A stretch of DNA of 64,000 bases from Pseudomonas nitroreducens TX1 (lineage in GTDB: Bacteria; Pseudomonadota; Gammaproteobacteria; Pseudomonadales; Pseudomonadaceae). Where the stretch lies: positions 1 through 64,000 of the forward strand of contig NZ_AMZB01000122.1 in assembly GCF_000313755.1 (NCBI RefSeq), written 5' to 3'. The notes under the pieces were generated by a model. That model saw nothing but the letters and a program-made list of their open reading frames with translations, was not told the DNA's origin and ran no database searches. The position numbers were made by a program, and so were the translations under genes. Below are positions 1 through 8,356 of the stretch, in pieces (positions within the stretch are counted from its first letter, which is position 1; every line of letters starts with the position of its first letter).

Positions 1-20
1 GCGAGCAAGCTCGCTCCTAC
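1..20 (+). repeat. Partial REP element at window edge
   Basis: The first 20 bases are the core of a REP hairpin containing GAGCAAGCTC. The same sequence occurs as a complete inverted doublet at 60796-60871 and in a degenerate single copy at 35726-35752. The left part of this copy lies outside the window, so it cannot be said whether it is single or one half of a doublet. Confidence 0.7.
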
Positions 21-64
21 AAAGAGCCATCTCGTGCGGATGGACGGGGAATCGCTTCAGTTTT

Positions 65-140
65 GTAGGGCGGATAACCCGGAACGGGTTATCCGCCGGC
101 CAACCTGCGGCGTTGAACGTTGGCGTGCTATGCGCCCTAC
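65..140. repeat. GTAGGGC-bounded intergenic palindromic element
   Basis: GTAGGGC at 65-71 is matched by its reverse complement GCCCTAC at 134-140. Inside is a perfect 12-bp hairpin: GGCGGATAACCC at 69-80 pairs with 86-97 across a 5-nt loop. It sits just past the laoA stop codon and may act as a transcript end or as a REP-like repeat. Similar GTAGGGCGGATAAC elements are common between Pseudomonas genes. No other copy was seen in this window. Confidence 0.6.
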
Positions 141-146
141 GGGGGC

Positions 147-1742
147 TCAGGTCTTGCCCAGGCGCCTGGCCAGGGCATCAGCCAGTTGCGCGGTGAGGCC
201 GTAGACCGAGAGCTGCGGGTTGGCGCCGATGCTGGTGGGGAACAGCGAGCCGTCGTGAATCGACAGGTTCTCCAGCTGGTGGTGGCGGCCGAGGCTGTCG
301 CACACCGACTGCTTCGCGTCTTCGCCCATGGCGCAGCCGCCCATCACGTGGGCACTGCCCAGGCGGGTGCGATAAAGCTCCAGGCTCAGGCCATCGATGA
401 GTTCGTGTGCCTCCTTGGCGCTTTTTACGTAGCCGGCATCGGCATGCAGCGGCAGCACAGCCTTGGCGCCGGCGGCGAACTGGATGTCGGCCATGGTGTG
501 GAAGGCGCGGCGGATGCCGTCCCAGGTGTAGTCGGTCATCTGGTAGTCGAGCACCGGGGTGTCGTCGCCGCGCAGGCTGACCGAACCCGACGCGCTGTCG
601 GGATGGAAGCCGTCACGCATCAGCGCCAGGATCACGTTGGTGTGCGGCAGCTGCTCCATGCGCAGCGCGTTGTCCTCGCCGAAGCGGCCGAGCAGGGTGG
701 CGCTGAGCGCCGGCTGCAGCGGCGGAACTTCGAGCTTGTAGGACATGCGCCCGGTGGCGCCGTCGTCCCACTGGAAGTGGTCGGAATAGATCGACTGCGG
801 TGCGCCGTAGAAGGGGTTGATCACCTCGTCGAACAGCGCGGCGCTGAAGTTCACCACGTGCAGGAAGGTGCGCTGGCCGACGCGGCCGTTCGGGTCCGGG
901 GCCTTGGAGCGCAGGAGGATCGCCGGGGTGTTGATGCCGCCGCCGGAGAGCACGTAATGGCGGGCCTTGATGGTGATCTTGCGGCCGGTGGGAGCGACGC
1001 AGCGCTCATCCATGGCCGAGCATTCCAGGCCGCTGACCTTGCTGCCGTCATGCAGCAGGCGGTCGGCGCGAGCGAGGTACAGCAGCTCGCCGCCCTTTTC
1101 CAGGGTCGCCGGGAGGGTGGTCACCAGCATCGACTGCTTGGCGTTGGTCGGGCAGCCCATGCCGCAGTAACCGAGGTTCCAGCAGCCGCGAACATTGCGT
1201 GGAATGACCTTCCAGTGCAGGCCGAGCTTCTCGCAGCCGTTGCGGATCACGTCGTTGTTGGCGTTGGGCGGCATGATCCAGGGCGCGACGCCCAGGCGTT
1301 GCTCCATCTTCTCGAACCAGGGTGCCATCTCGGCGACGCTGTGGCCCTTCACGCCGTGTTCCTTGGCCCAGTGTTCCAGGGTCGGCTCGGGGGTGCGGAA
1401 GCTGGAGGTCCAGTTGACCAGGGTGGTGCCGCCCACGGCACGGCCCTGGAGGATGGTGATGGCGCCATCCTTGCTCATGCGGCCGATGCCTTCCTGGTAA
1501 AGGCTGGGGTAGGCGTCGGACTCCTGCATCTTGAAGTCGGTGCTGGTCTTGAGCGGGCCTTCTTCCACCAGCAGTACCTTGTAGCCGGCGGCGCTCAGGG
1601 CTTCGGCAGTGGTGCCGCCACCGGCGCCGGTGCCGACGATGACCACGTCGGCCTCCAGGGTCAGGTCCTTGTCCAGGCGCGAGCCGTTGTGGACTTTCCA
1701 GCCGCGGGCCAGGCCCTCGGCGAACAGATCGGGTACAGGCAT
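147..1742 (-). CDS. laoA: GMC-family alcohol dehydrogenase LaoA
   Basis: This 531-residue FAD-dependent GMC oxidoreductase most likely oxidises long-chain primary alcohols to aldehydes. A dinucleotide-binding motif (VVIVGTGAGGGTT) lies at about residues 34-46. The C-terminal GMC domain has HVMGGCAMG from residue 465 and GANPQ near 506-510, where the catalytic His/Asn pair of the family is found. A Cys-rich stretch (YCGMGCPTNAK) lies near residue 190. It is the last gene of a laoC-laoB-laoA series and is preceded by a Tat-exported partner 41 bp upstream, as in the LaoABC system known from P. aeruginosa. No signal peptide is seen. The enzyme class is certain; the substrate is inferred from gene order. 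Confidence 0.88.
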   Translation of the reverse strand: MPVPDLFAEGLARGWKVHNGSRLDKDLTLEADVVIVGTGAGGGTTAEALSAAGYKVLLVEEGPLKTSTDFKMQESDAYPSLYQEGIGRMSKDGAITILQGRAVGGTTLVNWTSSFRTPEPTLEHWAKEHGVKGHSVAEMAPWFEKMEQRLGVAPWIMPPNANNDVIRNGCEKLGLHWKVIPRNVRGCWNLGYCGMGCPTNAKQSMLVTTLPATLEKGGELLYLARADRLLHDGSKVSGLECSAMDERCVAPTGRKITIKARHYVLSGGGINTPAILLRSKAPDPNGRVGQRTFLHVVNFSAALFDEVINPFYGAPQSIYSDHFQWDDGATGRMSYKLEVPPLQPALSATLLGRFGEDNALRMEQLPHTNVILALMRDGFHPDSASGSVSLRGDDTPVLDYQMTDYTWDGIRRAFHTMADIQFAAGAKAVLPLHADAGYVKSAKEAHELIDGLSLELYRTRLGSAHVMGGCAMGEDAKQSVCDSLGRHHQLENLSIHDGSLFPTSIGANPQLSVYGLTAQLADALARRLGKT

Positions 1743-1783
1743 CGGGATATCTCTTTCGGCGAGTTCTTGTTGTTCTGGCGAAA

Positions 1784-2329
1784 TCAGATTTTCGGCGGGC
1801 CGGGGTAGCCGCAGTGGCCCCAGGATTCCGTGCGGCCGTACCAGGCCATCAGCACCAGTTGCAGCAGCGAGCTGTGGCCCATCTTCAGCAGCGAGAGGGA
1901 ACTGTTCTGCCAGCGGTCGAGGAAGTGCTTCACGTCTTCGGCGTTGGCGTTATCCCAGCTGCCCCAGACGCCGGTGAGCGGACCGCGGGTGATCGGCAGC
2001 GCGAGCACGTCGAACAGCTGCACGGTGAGCTTGAGCATCTCCGGGGAGAGATGGTCGAGGCTGTTGTCCAGGCTTGAGAGGGTGCCCTTGACGGCGTCGG
2101 CCATGCGCTCGGTGGGCACGGCGCCGGCCAGCATTACCGGGATCAGTGCGCGCAGGAAGGGCATGTCGGAGTCGCGCAGCACGGCGAAACCGTTGGCCGG
2201 AGTACTGGCCGAACAGCCGCTCAGGCTGGCGGTGACGCCCGCGGTGGCGAGGAAGGCCCCGCCCAGCAGGCCGATCTTGAGCACGCCGCGCCGGGAGAGG
2301 CCCGGCGCGGTGAGGGTGGTGTCTGTCAT
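1784..2329 (-). CDS. laoB: Tat-exported accessory protein LaoB
   Basis: The 181-residue protein begins with a twin-arginine signal: SRRGVLK at residues 12-18, then a hydrophobic stretch and LSGC ending at Cys39. It may therefore be a Tat-exported lipoprotein. The rest resembles the small Tat subunits that accompany GMC dehydrogenases, such as the gamma subunit of gluconate dehydrogenase. Because LaoA has no export signal, this partner could carry it across the membrane by hitch-hiking; that is inference. The open frame extends upstream, but only this ATG places the RR motif near the N-terminus. Confidence 0.8.
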   Translation of the reverse strand: MTDTTLTAPGLSRRGVLKIGLLGGAFLATAGVTASLSGCSASTPANGFAVLRDSDMPFLRALIPVMLAGAVPTERMADAVKGTLSSLDNSLDHLSPEMLKLTVQLFDVLALPITRGPLTGVWGSWDNANAEDVKHFLDRWQNSSLSLLKMGHSSLLQLVLMAWYGRTESWGHCGYPGPPKI

Positions 2330-2361
2330 TCTTGTTCTGTCACCTGTTATTGAGGGGGCGG

Positions 2362-3792
2362 TCAGCGGATGAACAGCTTGTAGACGAGTTTCTGCAGCGA
2401 CTTGCCGTAGGGCGGGTAGATCACCCGCGCGGCGTTGAAGCGCGGCTTGCTGAATACGCCCTTGGCCTTGGAGAAGGTCAGGAAGCCCTCGTGGCCGTGG
2501 TAGTGGCCCATGCCGGACGGGCCTACGCCACCGAAGGGCATGTCGTCCTGGGCCACGTGCAGCAGGGTGTCGTTCAGGCACACACCGCCCGAATGGGTCT
2601 GCGCCAGTACATGGTCCTGCTCGCGCTTGTCGTAGCCGAAGTAGTACAGCGCCAGCGGGCGGTCGCGCTCGTTGATGTAGCTGAGCGCCTGGTCGAGGCT
2701 CTGGTAGGGGATTACCGGCAGCAGCGGGCCGAAGATCTCCTCCTGCATGATCTTCATCTCGTCGCTCACGTTCAGCACCAGTGCCTGCGGCAGGCGGCGG
2801 CCCTGGGCCTGCGGGAACAGCGGCACGACGGTGGCACCGCGCGCCTGGGCGTCGGCGAGGTAGCTGTTCAGGCGCGCGAGCTGGCGCTCGTTGATGATCG
2901 CGGTGTAGTCGGGATTGTTCTCCAGTTTCGGGAAGAAGCCCTGGACCACCTGGCGATAGCTCTCGACGAACTCGTCGACACGGTTCTGCGGCACCAGCAC
3001 ATAGTCCGGCGCGACGCAGGTCTGGCCGGCATTGAGCGACTTGCCGAAGGCGATGCGCTCGGCGGCGTCCTTCATCGGTACGCTGGCGGAGATGATGGCC
3101 GGCGACTTGCCGCCCAGCTCCAGGGTAACCGGGGTGAGATTCTCGGCGGCGGCGCGCATCACGTGCTTGCCGACGCTGGTCGCGCCGGTGAACAGCAGGT
3201 GATCGAAGGGCAGCTTGGAGAAGGCCACGCCGACATCCACTTCGCCCTGCACCACGGCGACCAGGTCCTCAGGGAACACCTTGCCCAGCAGCTCTTTCAG
3301 CACGCGGGCGGTTTCCGGGGTGGATTCGCTCATCTTGATCATCACCCGGTTGCCGGCAGCCAGCGCACCGGTCAGCGGGCCGATGGCGAGGAACAGCGGG
3401 TAGTTCCACGGCACGATCACGCCGACCACGCCCAGCGGCTGGTAGATGACCTTGGCCGAGGCCGGCATGAACTGCATGCCGACGCTGCGCCGGGACGGCT
3501 TCATCCACTTCTTCACCCGCTTGGTGGCGTAGTGCACGCCGTGCAGGCTGGGCAGTACTTCTGCCAGCAGGGTCTCGTCGGCGGAGCGGTTGCTGAAGTC
3601 GGCGTTGATCGCGTCGATGATTGCCTTCTGCTCGGTGACCAGCAGGTTGGCGAGGCTCTTCAGCCACTGGATGCGCTGGTCGGCATCGGGCATCGGATTG
3701 GCGCGATACGCCTGGCGCTGGCGTTCGAGAAGGGTTTCCAGCTGACTGATCTGCTGCTGGGTCTGCTGCAGGTAGGCGATATCGGCAACCAT
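2362..3792 (-). CDS. laoC: Aldehyde dehydrogenase LaoC
   Basis: This 476-residue NAD(P)-dependent aldehyde dehydrogenase belongs to the class that includes coniferyl aldehyde dehydrogenases. LELGGKSP carries the general-base Glu and GQTC places the catalytic Cys at residue 259. It would oxidise the aldehyde made by LaoA to a fatty acid. A GTG-type start 48 bp upstream is in frame, but AGGAGC just ahead of ATG at 3792 favours the start given. It is the first gene of the laoCBA unit, 32 bp before laoB, and is transcribed away from laoR. Confidence 0.88.
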   Translation of the reverse strand: MVADIAYLQQTQQQISQLETLLERQRQAYRANPMPDADQRIQWLKSLANLLVTEQKAIIDAINADFSNRSADETLLAEVLPSLHGVHYATKRVKKWMKPSRRSVGMQFMPASAKVIYQPLGVVGVIVPWNYPLFLAIGPLTGALAAGNRVMIKMSESTPETARVLKELLGKVFPEDLVAVVQGEVDVGVAFSKLPFDHLLFTGATSVGKHVMRAAAENLTPVTLELGGKSPAIISASVPMKDAAERIAFGKSLNAGQTCVAPDYVLVPQNRVDEFVESYRQVVQGFFPKLENNPDYTAIINERQLARLNSYLADAQARGATVVPLFPQAQGRRLPQALVLNVSDEMKIMQEEIFGPLLPVIPYQSLDQALSYINERDRPLALYYFGYDKREQDHVLAQTHSGGVCLNDTLLHVAQDDMPFGGVGPSGMGHYHGHEGFLTFSKAKGVFSKPRFNAARVIYPPYGKSLQKLVYKLFIR

Positions 3793-3882
3793 GACGGGCT
3801 CCTGGGCGGAAGCGGATGAGGAAGCTCTCCGGTGATTCACGCAAGGAGCCCGGATGCTTCGCGTTTTTATGCTGTCGCTGGT

Positions 3883-3911
3883 TTTTTAGAGCAAATGCTC
3901 TAGAGTGTCAA
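3883..3911 (-). promoter_or_regulatory. laoC promoter with embedded TetR-type operator
   Basis: On the minus strand TTGACA (3911-3906) is followed after exactly 17 bp by TAAAAA (3888-3883), a good sigma70 pair. The spacer is occupied by a perfect palindrome, TAGAGCA-AA-TGCTCTA on the plus strand (3887-3902). A protein bound there would block RNA polymerase. LaoR, encoded divergently, is the obvious candidate. The sequence is seen directly; the binding partner is inferred. Confidence 0.65.
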
Positions 3912-4037
3912 TCAGCATGCCGTGTCCGCGCCGCCGGGCCCAGCCAACGAAAAGTTGGGCGAGCCCGACAGTTGTGTCAGGCGGTAGCAATCGGTGTACC
4001 TTTGCGTCCGCGCAATCCGCTTCGATGAGTTTTGGCA

Positions 4038-4691
4038 ATGGCACCACGCATCAACACCCGTGACCGTATCGCCCAGGCCAGCCTGGAGCTGTTCAACGCC
4101 CAGGGGGAACGCAGCGTCACCACCAACCACATCGCCGCACACCTGGGCATCTCGCCGGGCAACCTGTACTACCACTACCGCAACAAGCAGGTGATCATCG
4201 CCCAGCTGTTCGCCGAGTATGAAAGCCACGTCGACCAGTTCCTGCATCTGCCCGAGGGCCGTACGCTGACGGTGGAGGACAAGACCTTCTACCTCGAAGC
4301 CCTGCTCGCCGCGATGTGGCACTACCGCTTCCTGCACCGCGACCTGGAACACCTGCTGGATTCGGATGCGGAGCTGGCCGCGGCCTACCGTGCCTTCGCC
4401 CGTCGCGCGATGGACAACGCCAAGGCGATCTACCGGGGCTTCGTCGACGCCGGCATCCTGCAGATGGACGAGCCCCAGCTCGAAGCCCTGACCCTCAACG
4501 CCTGGATCATCCTCACTTCCTGGGTGCGTTACCTGTGCACCACCCGCGAAGTGGCCGGCGACCTCAGCGAAGCGCTGATGCGGCGCGGCATCTACCAGGT
4601 GCTGGCGCTGGAGAGCGGGCACATCGCCCCGGCCTTTCGCGAGGCGGTGGCGGCGGTATTCGACCGGTTGTACGTGCCGCTGGAAGGTTGA
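4038..4691 (+). CDS. laoR: TetR-family repressor LaoR
   Basis: This is a 217-residue TetR regulator. Its N-terminal helix-turn-helix (about residues 8-55) ends in the typical GISPGNLYYHYRNK recognition segment. The C-terminal ligand-binding domain is helical and divergent. It is transcribed away from laoCBA, and by analogy with P. aeruginosa LaoR it should repress that operon until a long-chain alcohol or aldehyde is present. The ATG at 4038 was chosen; an in-frame TTG lies two codons upstream. The 16-bp palindrome at 3887-3902 in the shared intergenic region is a fitting operator. Confidence 0.85.
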   Translation: MAPRINTRDRIAQASLELFNAQGERSVTTNHIAAHLGISPGNLYYHYRNKQVIIAQLFAEYESHVDQFLHLPEGRTLTVEDKTFYLEALLAAMWHYRFLHRDLEHLLDSDAELAAAYRAFARRAMDNAKAIYRGFVDAGILQMDEPQLEALTLNAWIILTSWVRYLCTTREVAGDLSEALMRRGIYQVLALESGHIAPAFREAVAAVFDRLYVPLEG

Positions 4692-4735
4692 CCTTCAGGC
4701 GGACCGTCAACGGTATCCGCCATGCCATTACGCAG

Positions 4736-4750
4736 GGCGCGTAACGCGCC
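4736..4750. terminator. Short GC hairpin between convergent genes
   Basis: GGCGCG, a TAA loop and CGCGCC form a perfect 6-bp hairpin between the 3' ends of laoR and the GNAT gene. There is no T-run, so it is at best a weak terminator. Confidence 0.3.
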
Positions 4751-4783
4751 AGCGTTGTCCGCCGACTGCTCTGCCCGGCGAGG

Positions 4784-5200
4784 TTAAGCATCCACCTGGC
4801 GCGGCCCCGGTACCCGCGGCCGGCGCAGGGCGATGCCATGGCGCAGGAAGAAGTCCTCCACGCCCTCGGTGGCATCGGTATAGAGCGTACGGTTCGGGTG
4901 ATCGGCGAGAAAGCGTGCCATCAGCGCCAGGCCGATCCCGCGTGACTGGAAGCCCGGCAGCACGGCAATTTCGGCCAGCCATGTGGTCTGCGCCGTCTCG
5001 CTTTCCGCGCGCAGCAGGCCGAGCACCTGCTCGCCGTCCACGGCCAGCAGGAAGTAGCTGGAAAATTCGTAGAGATCGCGCAGTTCAGCCCGGGTACCGG
5101 GCGAGCCCCAGCCTACGGCGCGATACAGCGCGGCAATGCCCGCGCAATGGGTATCGCTCAGGGGTGGGTTGTGCAGAATCGTCAGCGGCGTGTCGTGCAT
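4784..5200 (-). CDS. GNAT-family N-acetyltransferase
   Basis: The 138-residue protein has the compact GNAT fold. Acetyl-CoA motif A is visible as AVLPGFQSRGIGLALM (about residues 78-93, with Q-x-x-G-x-G). DFFLRHGI near the end resembles the usual final strand-helix segment of the family. The substrate cannot be predicted; small-molecule acetylation is the family norm. It stands alone between laoR and the YheT-like gene on the strand of the latter, 81 bp after it. I do not recall it in the corresponding P. aeruginosa position, so it could be a lineage-specific gain. Confidence 0.8.
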   Translation of the reverse strand: MHDTPLTILHNPPLSDTHCAGIAALYRAVGWGSPGTRAELRDLYEFSSYFLLAVDGEQVLGLLRAESETAQTTWLAEIAVLPGFQSRGIGLALMARFLADHPNRTLYTDATEGVEDFFLRHGIALRRPRVPGPRQVDA

Positions 5201-5281
5201 GGCGGCGCTCCTTCCTGGCGTTTGCTTCCGGTGCAGCTCCAGTCTGCCTCATTCCCGCGCCCGCCGGCTGACCCAGCGCAG

Positions 5282-6277
5282 TCAGGACTCCCGCCGCTCG
5301 CGCAGCCACTGCGGGATGCGGCGCTCCAGGTAGTAATCCGGGCGGCCGGGCGAGCCGCCGATGAAGCCGACATGGCCACCATGGGGCAACAGCTCCATCT
5401 GCGTCGAAGCGGACAGCTCGTCCAGCTGCGGCACGCTGTGGGCGTGGATGAACGGATCGTCGCTGGACTGGATGATCAGCGTCGGCACGCGGATGCCGCC
5501 CAGGTAATAGCGGCTGGAGGCGCGCCGGTAGTAATCGTGCACATCGGCGAAACCGTGCAGCGGCGCGGTCACCCGGTCGTCGAAGTCCCAGAAGGTGCGC
5601 ATGCCGTCCAGCGGCCCGAGGCGTTCCAGCGCGGCAAGGTTTTCCGCGTGGCCGCCGGCGGCGAACGCTTGGCGCTTGGTCTGCACATAGGCAGTAAGCT
5701 CGCGCATGAAATGCGCCTGGTAAACCCGGGAGAAACCAATGCCGATGCGATCGGCGCACTGGTCCAGGCGGAAGGGCACCGACACTGCCACCGCGCCCTT
5801 CAACGGGCAGCTCTGCGAGGATTCGCCCAGGTACTTGAGCAGCACGTTGCCACCCAGCGAGTAACCCACCGCATGCAGCGGGGCCATCGGCCGCTTGGCG
5901 CGGACGTGGGCGACGACCGAGGCGAGGTCCTCGCTGACGCCCGAGTGATAACCGCGCGGCAGCAGGTTCGATTCGCCCGAGCAGCCGCGCCAGTTCAACG
6001 CCACGCTGGCCCAGCCCTGCGCCGCCAGCTGTTGCTGAAGGCCCAGGATGTAGTGCGAGGAGGACGAGCCGGTCAGCCCGTGCAGCGCCAGCACCAGTGG
6101 TGCGTCCGCTTCATGCGGGCCGTGCCAGTCGAGGTCGATGAAGTCGCCATCTTCCAGCCACAGGCGTTCGCGGGTGCGCTCGAGGCTGGGTGCCTTGCGT
6201 GCGAGCGAGCCATACAGTGTCTGCAGGTGCGGGCCGGGTAGCCACCAGGCGGGTTTGAATGGGGAGGGTATAGTCAT
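5282..6277 (-). CDS. YheT-like alpha/beta hydrolase
   Basis: This 331-residue hydrolase of the YheT/ABHD1-3 family has the nucleophile elbow GYSLGG in the middle of the protein. The acid DDPF and the histidine HGGHVGF near the C-terminus complete a Ser-Asp-His triad. The N-terminal PAWWLPGPHLQTLY is characteristic of the family. The likely activity is esterase or lipase on acyl esters, with unknown physiological substrate. The open frame continues 30 codons upstream, but MTIPSPFKPAWW is the usual family start. It is divergent from the lipoprotein gene across 107 bp. Confidence 0.85.
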   Translation of the reverse strand: MTIPSPFKPAWWLPGPHLQTLYGSLARKAPSLERTRERLWLEDGDFIDLDWHGPHEADAPLVLALHGLTGSSSSHYILGLQQQLAAQGWASVALNWRGCSGESNLLPRGYHSGVSEDLASVVAHVRAKRPMAPLHAVGYSLGGNVLLKYLGESSQSCPLKGAVAVSVPFRLDQCADRIGIGFSRVYQAHFMRELTAYVQTKRQAFAAGGHAENLAALERLGPLDGMRTFWDFDDRVTAPLHGFADVHDYYRRASSRYYLGGIRVPTLIIQSSDDPFIHAHSVPQLDELSASTQMELLPHGGHVGFIGGSPGRPDYYLERRIPQWLRERRES

Positions 6278-6384
6278 CACGGATCGAATGGGGCTGACGA
6301 GTTGTGATAGTAACGCCAAGTCGGCCGTACGATGGATGCCCATGCATCCGCTGTCAGGAAAACCCACGCAAAGGAGGGGATGGA

Positions 6385-6738
6385 ATGTGGAAGAAAATCG
6401 CGGCGTTGGGCCTGCTGCTCTGGCTCGCCGCGTGCGGCGAACCGGTGCCGCAGGAGCACAAGTCCTATGTTGGGCTATGGACCGCGCCGCAGATGAGCCT
6501 GCTGGTCACAGCGGACGGTCGTGTCGCCTATAAGCGGGTGTCGGGCAGTACGTCGAAGTCCATCGAGGCGCCGATCAAGCGCTACGAAGCCGACGGCTTC
6601 ACCGTGGGCTTCGGCCCGTTCGACACGCACTTCAAGGTCTCCAAACCGCCCTACCAGGACGGCAACCAATGGAAAATGGTGGTCGACGACGTGGAGCTGG
6701 TGCGCACCAGCACCGTGGATGTCGGCAAGTCGATCTGA
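6385..6738 (+). CDS. Small putative lipoprotein
   Basis: The 117-residue product starts with a lipoprotein signal: MWKK, a hydrophobic run and LAAC with the modified Cys at residue 17. A GGAGG ribosome site lies just upstream. The mature part is a small beta-rich domain (YVGLWTAPQMSLLVTADGRVAYKR) like those of short conserved Pseudomonas lipoproteins of unknown role. An in-frame upstream extension of 27 codons lacks a ribosome site and would bury the signal peptide, so it was not used. No function is assigned. Confidence 0.75.
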   Translation: MWKKIAALGLLLWLAACGEPVPQEHKSYVGLWTAPQMSLLVTADGRVAYKRVSGSTSKSIEAPIKRYEADGFTVGFGPFDTHFKVSKPPYQDGNQWKMVVDDVELVRTSTVDVGKSI

Positions 6739-6808
6739 TATCTCCAACTGCTGTAACAGGTCGCGCCGGGATGGCCGACCGCTTCAACCGACATGAGGAT
6801 TGTCACGA

Positions 6809-7792
6809 ATGTTCAGCCGCTGGTTTTTCCTGTCCGCACTTTCTCTTGCACTGCCCACATTGGCCTGCGCCGAGGGTGCTTCGTCCGACTTCAGTGAGGC
6901 GCCCTCCGGCACCGAGCAGGGCGAGCAACTGTTCGCCGAATTCACCCGCCTTCAGCAGGCCGCCGAGACGGGCGCACCGCAGGCCCTGTTCGATTTCGGC
7001 GTGTACTTCTACCAGCAGCAGAACTACGCGAGCGCGCGCAAATGGTGGGGCAAGGCGGCCGAAGCGGGGATGGCTCGTGCACAGATCCAGCTGGCCATGC
7101 TCTATCGCGACGGTGACGGCGGCCCCGAGGACAAGGCCGCGGCGGCTCGGTGGTTCCGCAAGGCCGCGGAGCAGGGCGACGTCGGCGCGCAGAACGAGAT
7201 GGGCGTCCTCTACTGGAGCGGCGAAGGCGTCGACAAGGACCGGGTGAAGGCAGGCACCTGGTTCGAACGCGCGGCCGAAGCCGGCAGCGAAGACGCCGAA
7301 ACCAACCTGGGATGGTTCTACCTGGACGATTCGCAGGGAGTGTACGACGCCGCCAGCGACGAAGAAGCCGCCCTGCTGGAGCGCTACTCCGCCAGCCGCG
7401 AAAAGGCCTTTCAGTGGTTCTGCAAGGCGGCGAGCCAGGGCAATGCCCGTGCCCAGTTCAAGGTCGGCGAGGCCTACTGGAACGGCTCCGGTGCGGGCAT
7501 GAACAAGTTGCAGGCGCGTCTGTGGCTGGAAAAGGCCGCGCAGCAACAGGACGCGGAAGCCATCGCCTGGCTGAAGAGTGCCGGGGAAACGGCCTGGTAC
7601 ACCCGACTGGAGAATTGGACCCACGCCGCGCTGGATGGCGAGCTGTCCGGCACCGCCGATTGCTCGGGGGCGGCGGATCGTCGTCATGCCAATCGCGCGG
7701 TGGAAAGTGCATCGTCCGAGCCCGAAGCCGTGGAAGCCGGTGCGGCCGAGGCAGCAGAGGCAGTAGACGCGGCACAACCCGCGAGCCAGTAA
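6809..7792 (+). CDS. Secreted Sel1-repeat protein
   Basis: The 327-residue protein has a cleavable signal peptide ending near LPTLACAEG and then about five Sel1-like repeats. Each has the signature AxxxLGxxYxxGxGVxxDxxxAxxWFxxAA, for example ARKWWGKAAEAG, ARWFRKAAEQG and GTWFERAAEAG. Sel1 proteins form alpha-solenoids that bind other proteins, in this case in the periplasm. The C-terminal 40 residues are Ala/Glu-rich and probably disordered. GAGG upstream supports the ATG at 6809 over an in-frame TTG three codons earlier. The partner is unknown. Confidence 0.8.
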   Translation: MFSRWFFLSALSLALPTLACAEGASSDFSEAPSGTEQGEQLFAEFTRLQQAAETGAPQALFDFGVYFYQQQNYASARKWWGKAAEAGMARAQIQLAMLYRDGDGGPEDKAAAARWFRKAAEQGDVGAQNEMGVLYWSGEGVDKDRVKAGTWFERAAEAGSEDAETNLGWFYLDDSQGVYDAASDEEAALLERYSASREKAFQWFCKAASQGNARAQFKVGEAYWNGSGAGMNKLQARLWLEKAAQQQDAEAIAWLKSAGETAWYTRLENWTHAALDGELSGTADCSGAADRRHANRAVESASSEPEAVEAGAAEAAEAVDAAQPASQ

Positions 7793-7798
7793 GGCTCG

Positions 7799-8353
7799 CT
7801 ACCAGCCGAACTCGTCGGCCAGGTCTTCCGCGCGGCGGGCGTCGCCGAGCAACAGCGTCAGTTCGCCGATCAGTCCGCGGCGGTAGAGCGGGTTGACGCT
7901 GTAGTCCTCGGCGAAGATGTCTTCGCCAGCCCCACGCCACACCCGGGCGAAGGTGGCGAGGCAGGCGGTCATCTGCCAGAGATCATCGAACATCGGCGCG
8001 GGGTCCCAGGGGCCGCCGTGCTGGTCGAAGAGGATACGGCCGGTGGAGCATTCGAGGATGAAGGGATCGGCACCCTGGTCTGCCACCACTATCCAGTCAT
8101 CACTCCATCCCGCCAGCCGCTCGCCGGTCAGGCCGTGCCAGCGATAGCCGGCCTGCTGCTTCCACAGCTTCGCCAGCGAGGGAATGAAGAACGGATTGCC
8201 AGCGGTGTCCAGGGTGCAGTCGCACGGACCGACTTCGCGGTAGAAGCGTGCCAGTTCTGCCGGCAGGGCGATGTCGCCGGCCCAGTCGCTGGCAGGCTGT
8301 TCGAAACAGTGTTCGTCCAGCGCCAGCAGTTGTTCGCGCAGGGCGTCCGACAT
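7799..8353 (-). CDS. SMI1/KNR4 (SUKH-fold) family protein
   Basis: The 184-residue protein fits the SUKH fold. LPAELARFYREVG near residue 30 is the usual start of the domain, and DDWIVVADQGADPFILECSTGRI is the central strand-turn-strand. SUKH proteins include toxin immunity proteins and housekeeping scaffolds. No toxin gene is adjacent: it follows rsmD by 3 bp and is probably co-transcribed with it. The assignment is by pattern and the function is unknown. Confidence 0.65.
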   Translation of the reverse strand: MSDALREQLLALDEHCFEQPASDWAGDIALPAELARFYREVGPCDCTLDTAGNPFFIPSLAKLWKQQAGYRWHGLTGERLAGWSDDWIVVADQGADPFILECSTGRILFDQHGGPWDPAPMFDDLWQMTACLATFARVWRGAGEDIFAEDYSVNPLYRRGLIGELTLLLGDARRAEDLADEFGW

Positions 8354-8356
8354 CCG

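Noticed and set aside
120-1808. 562-codon plus-strand frame opposite laoA
   Set aside because: Low-complexity Ala/Gly/Val/Arg-rich translation; the opposite strand encodes a complete GMC oxidoreductase.
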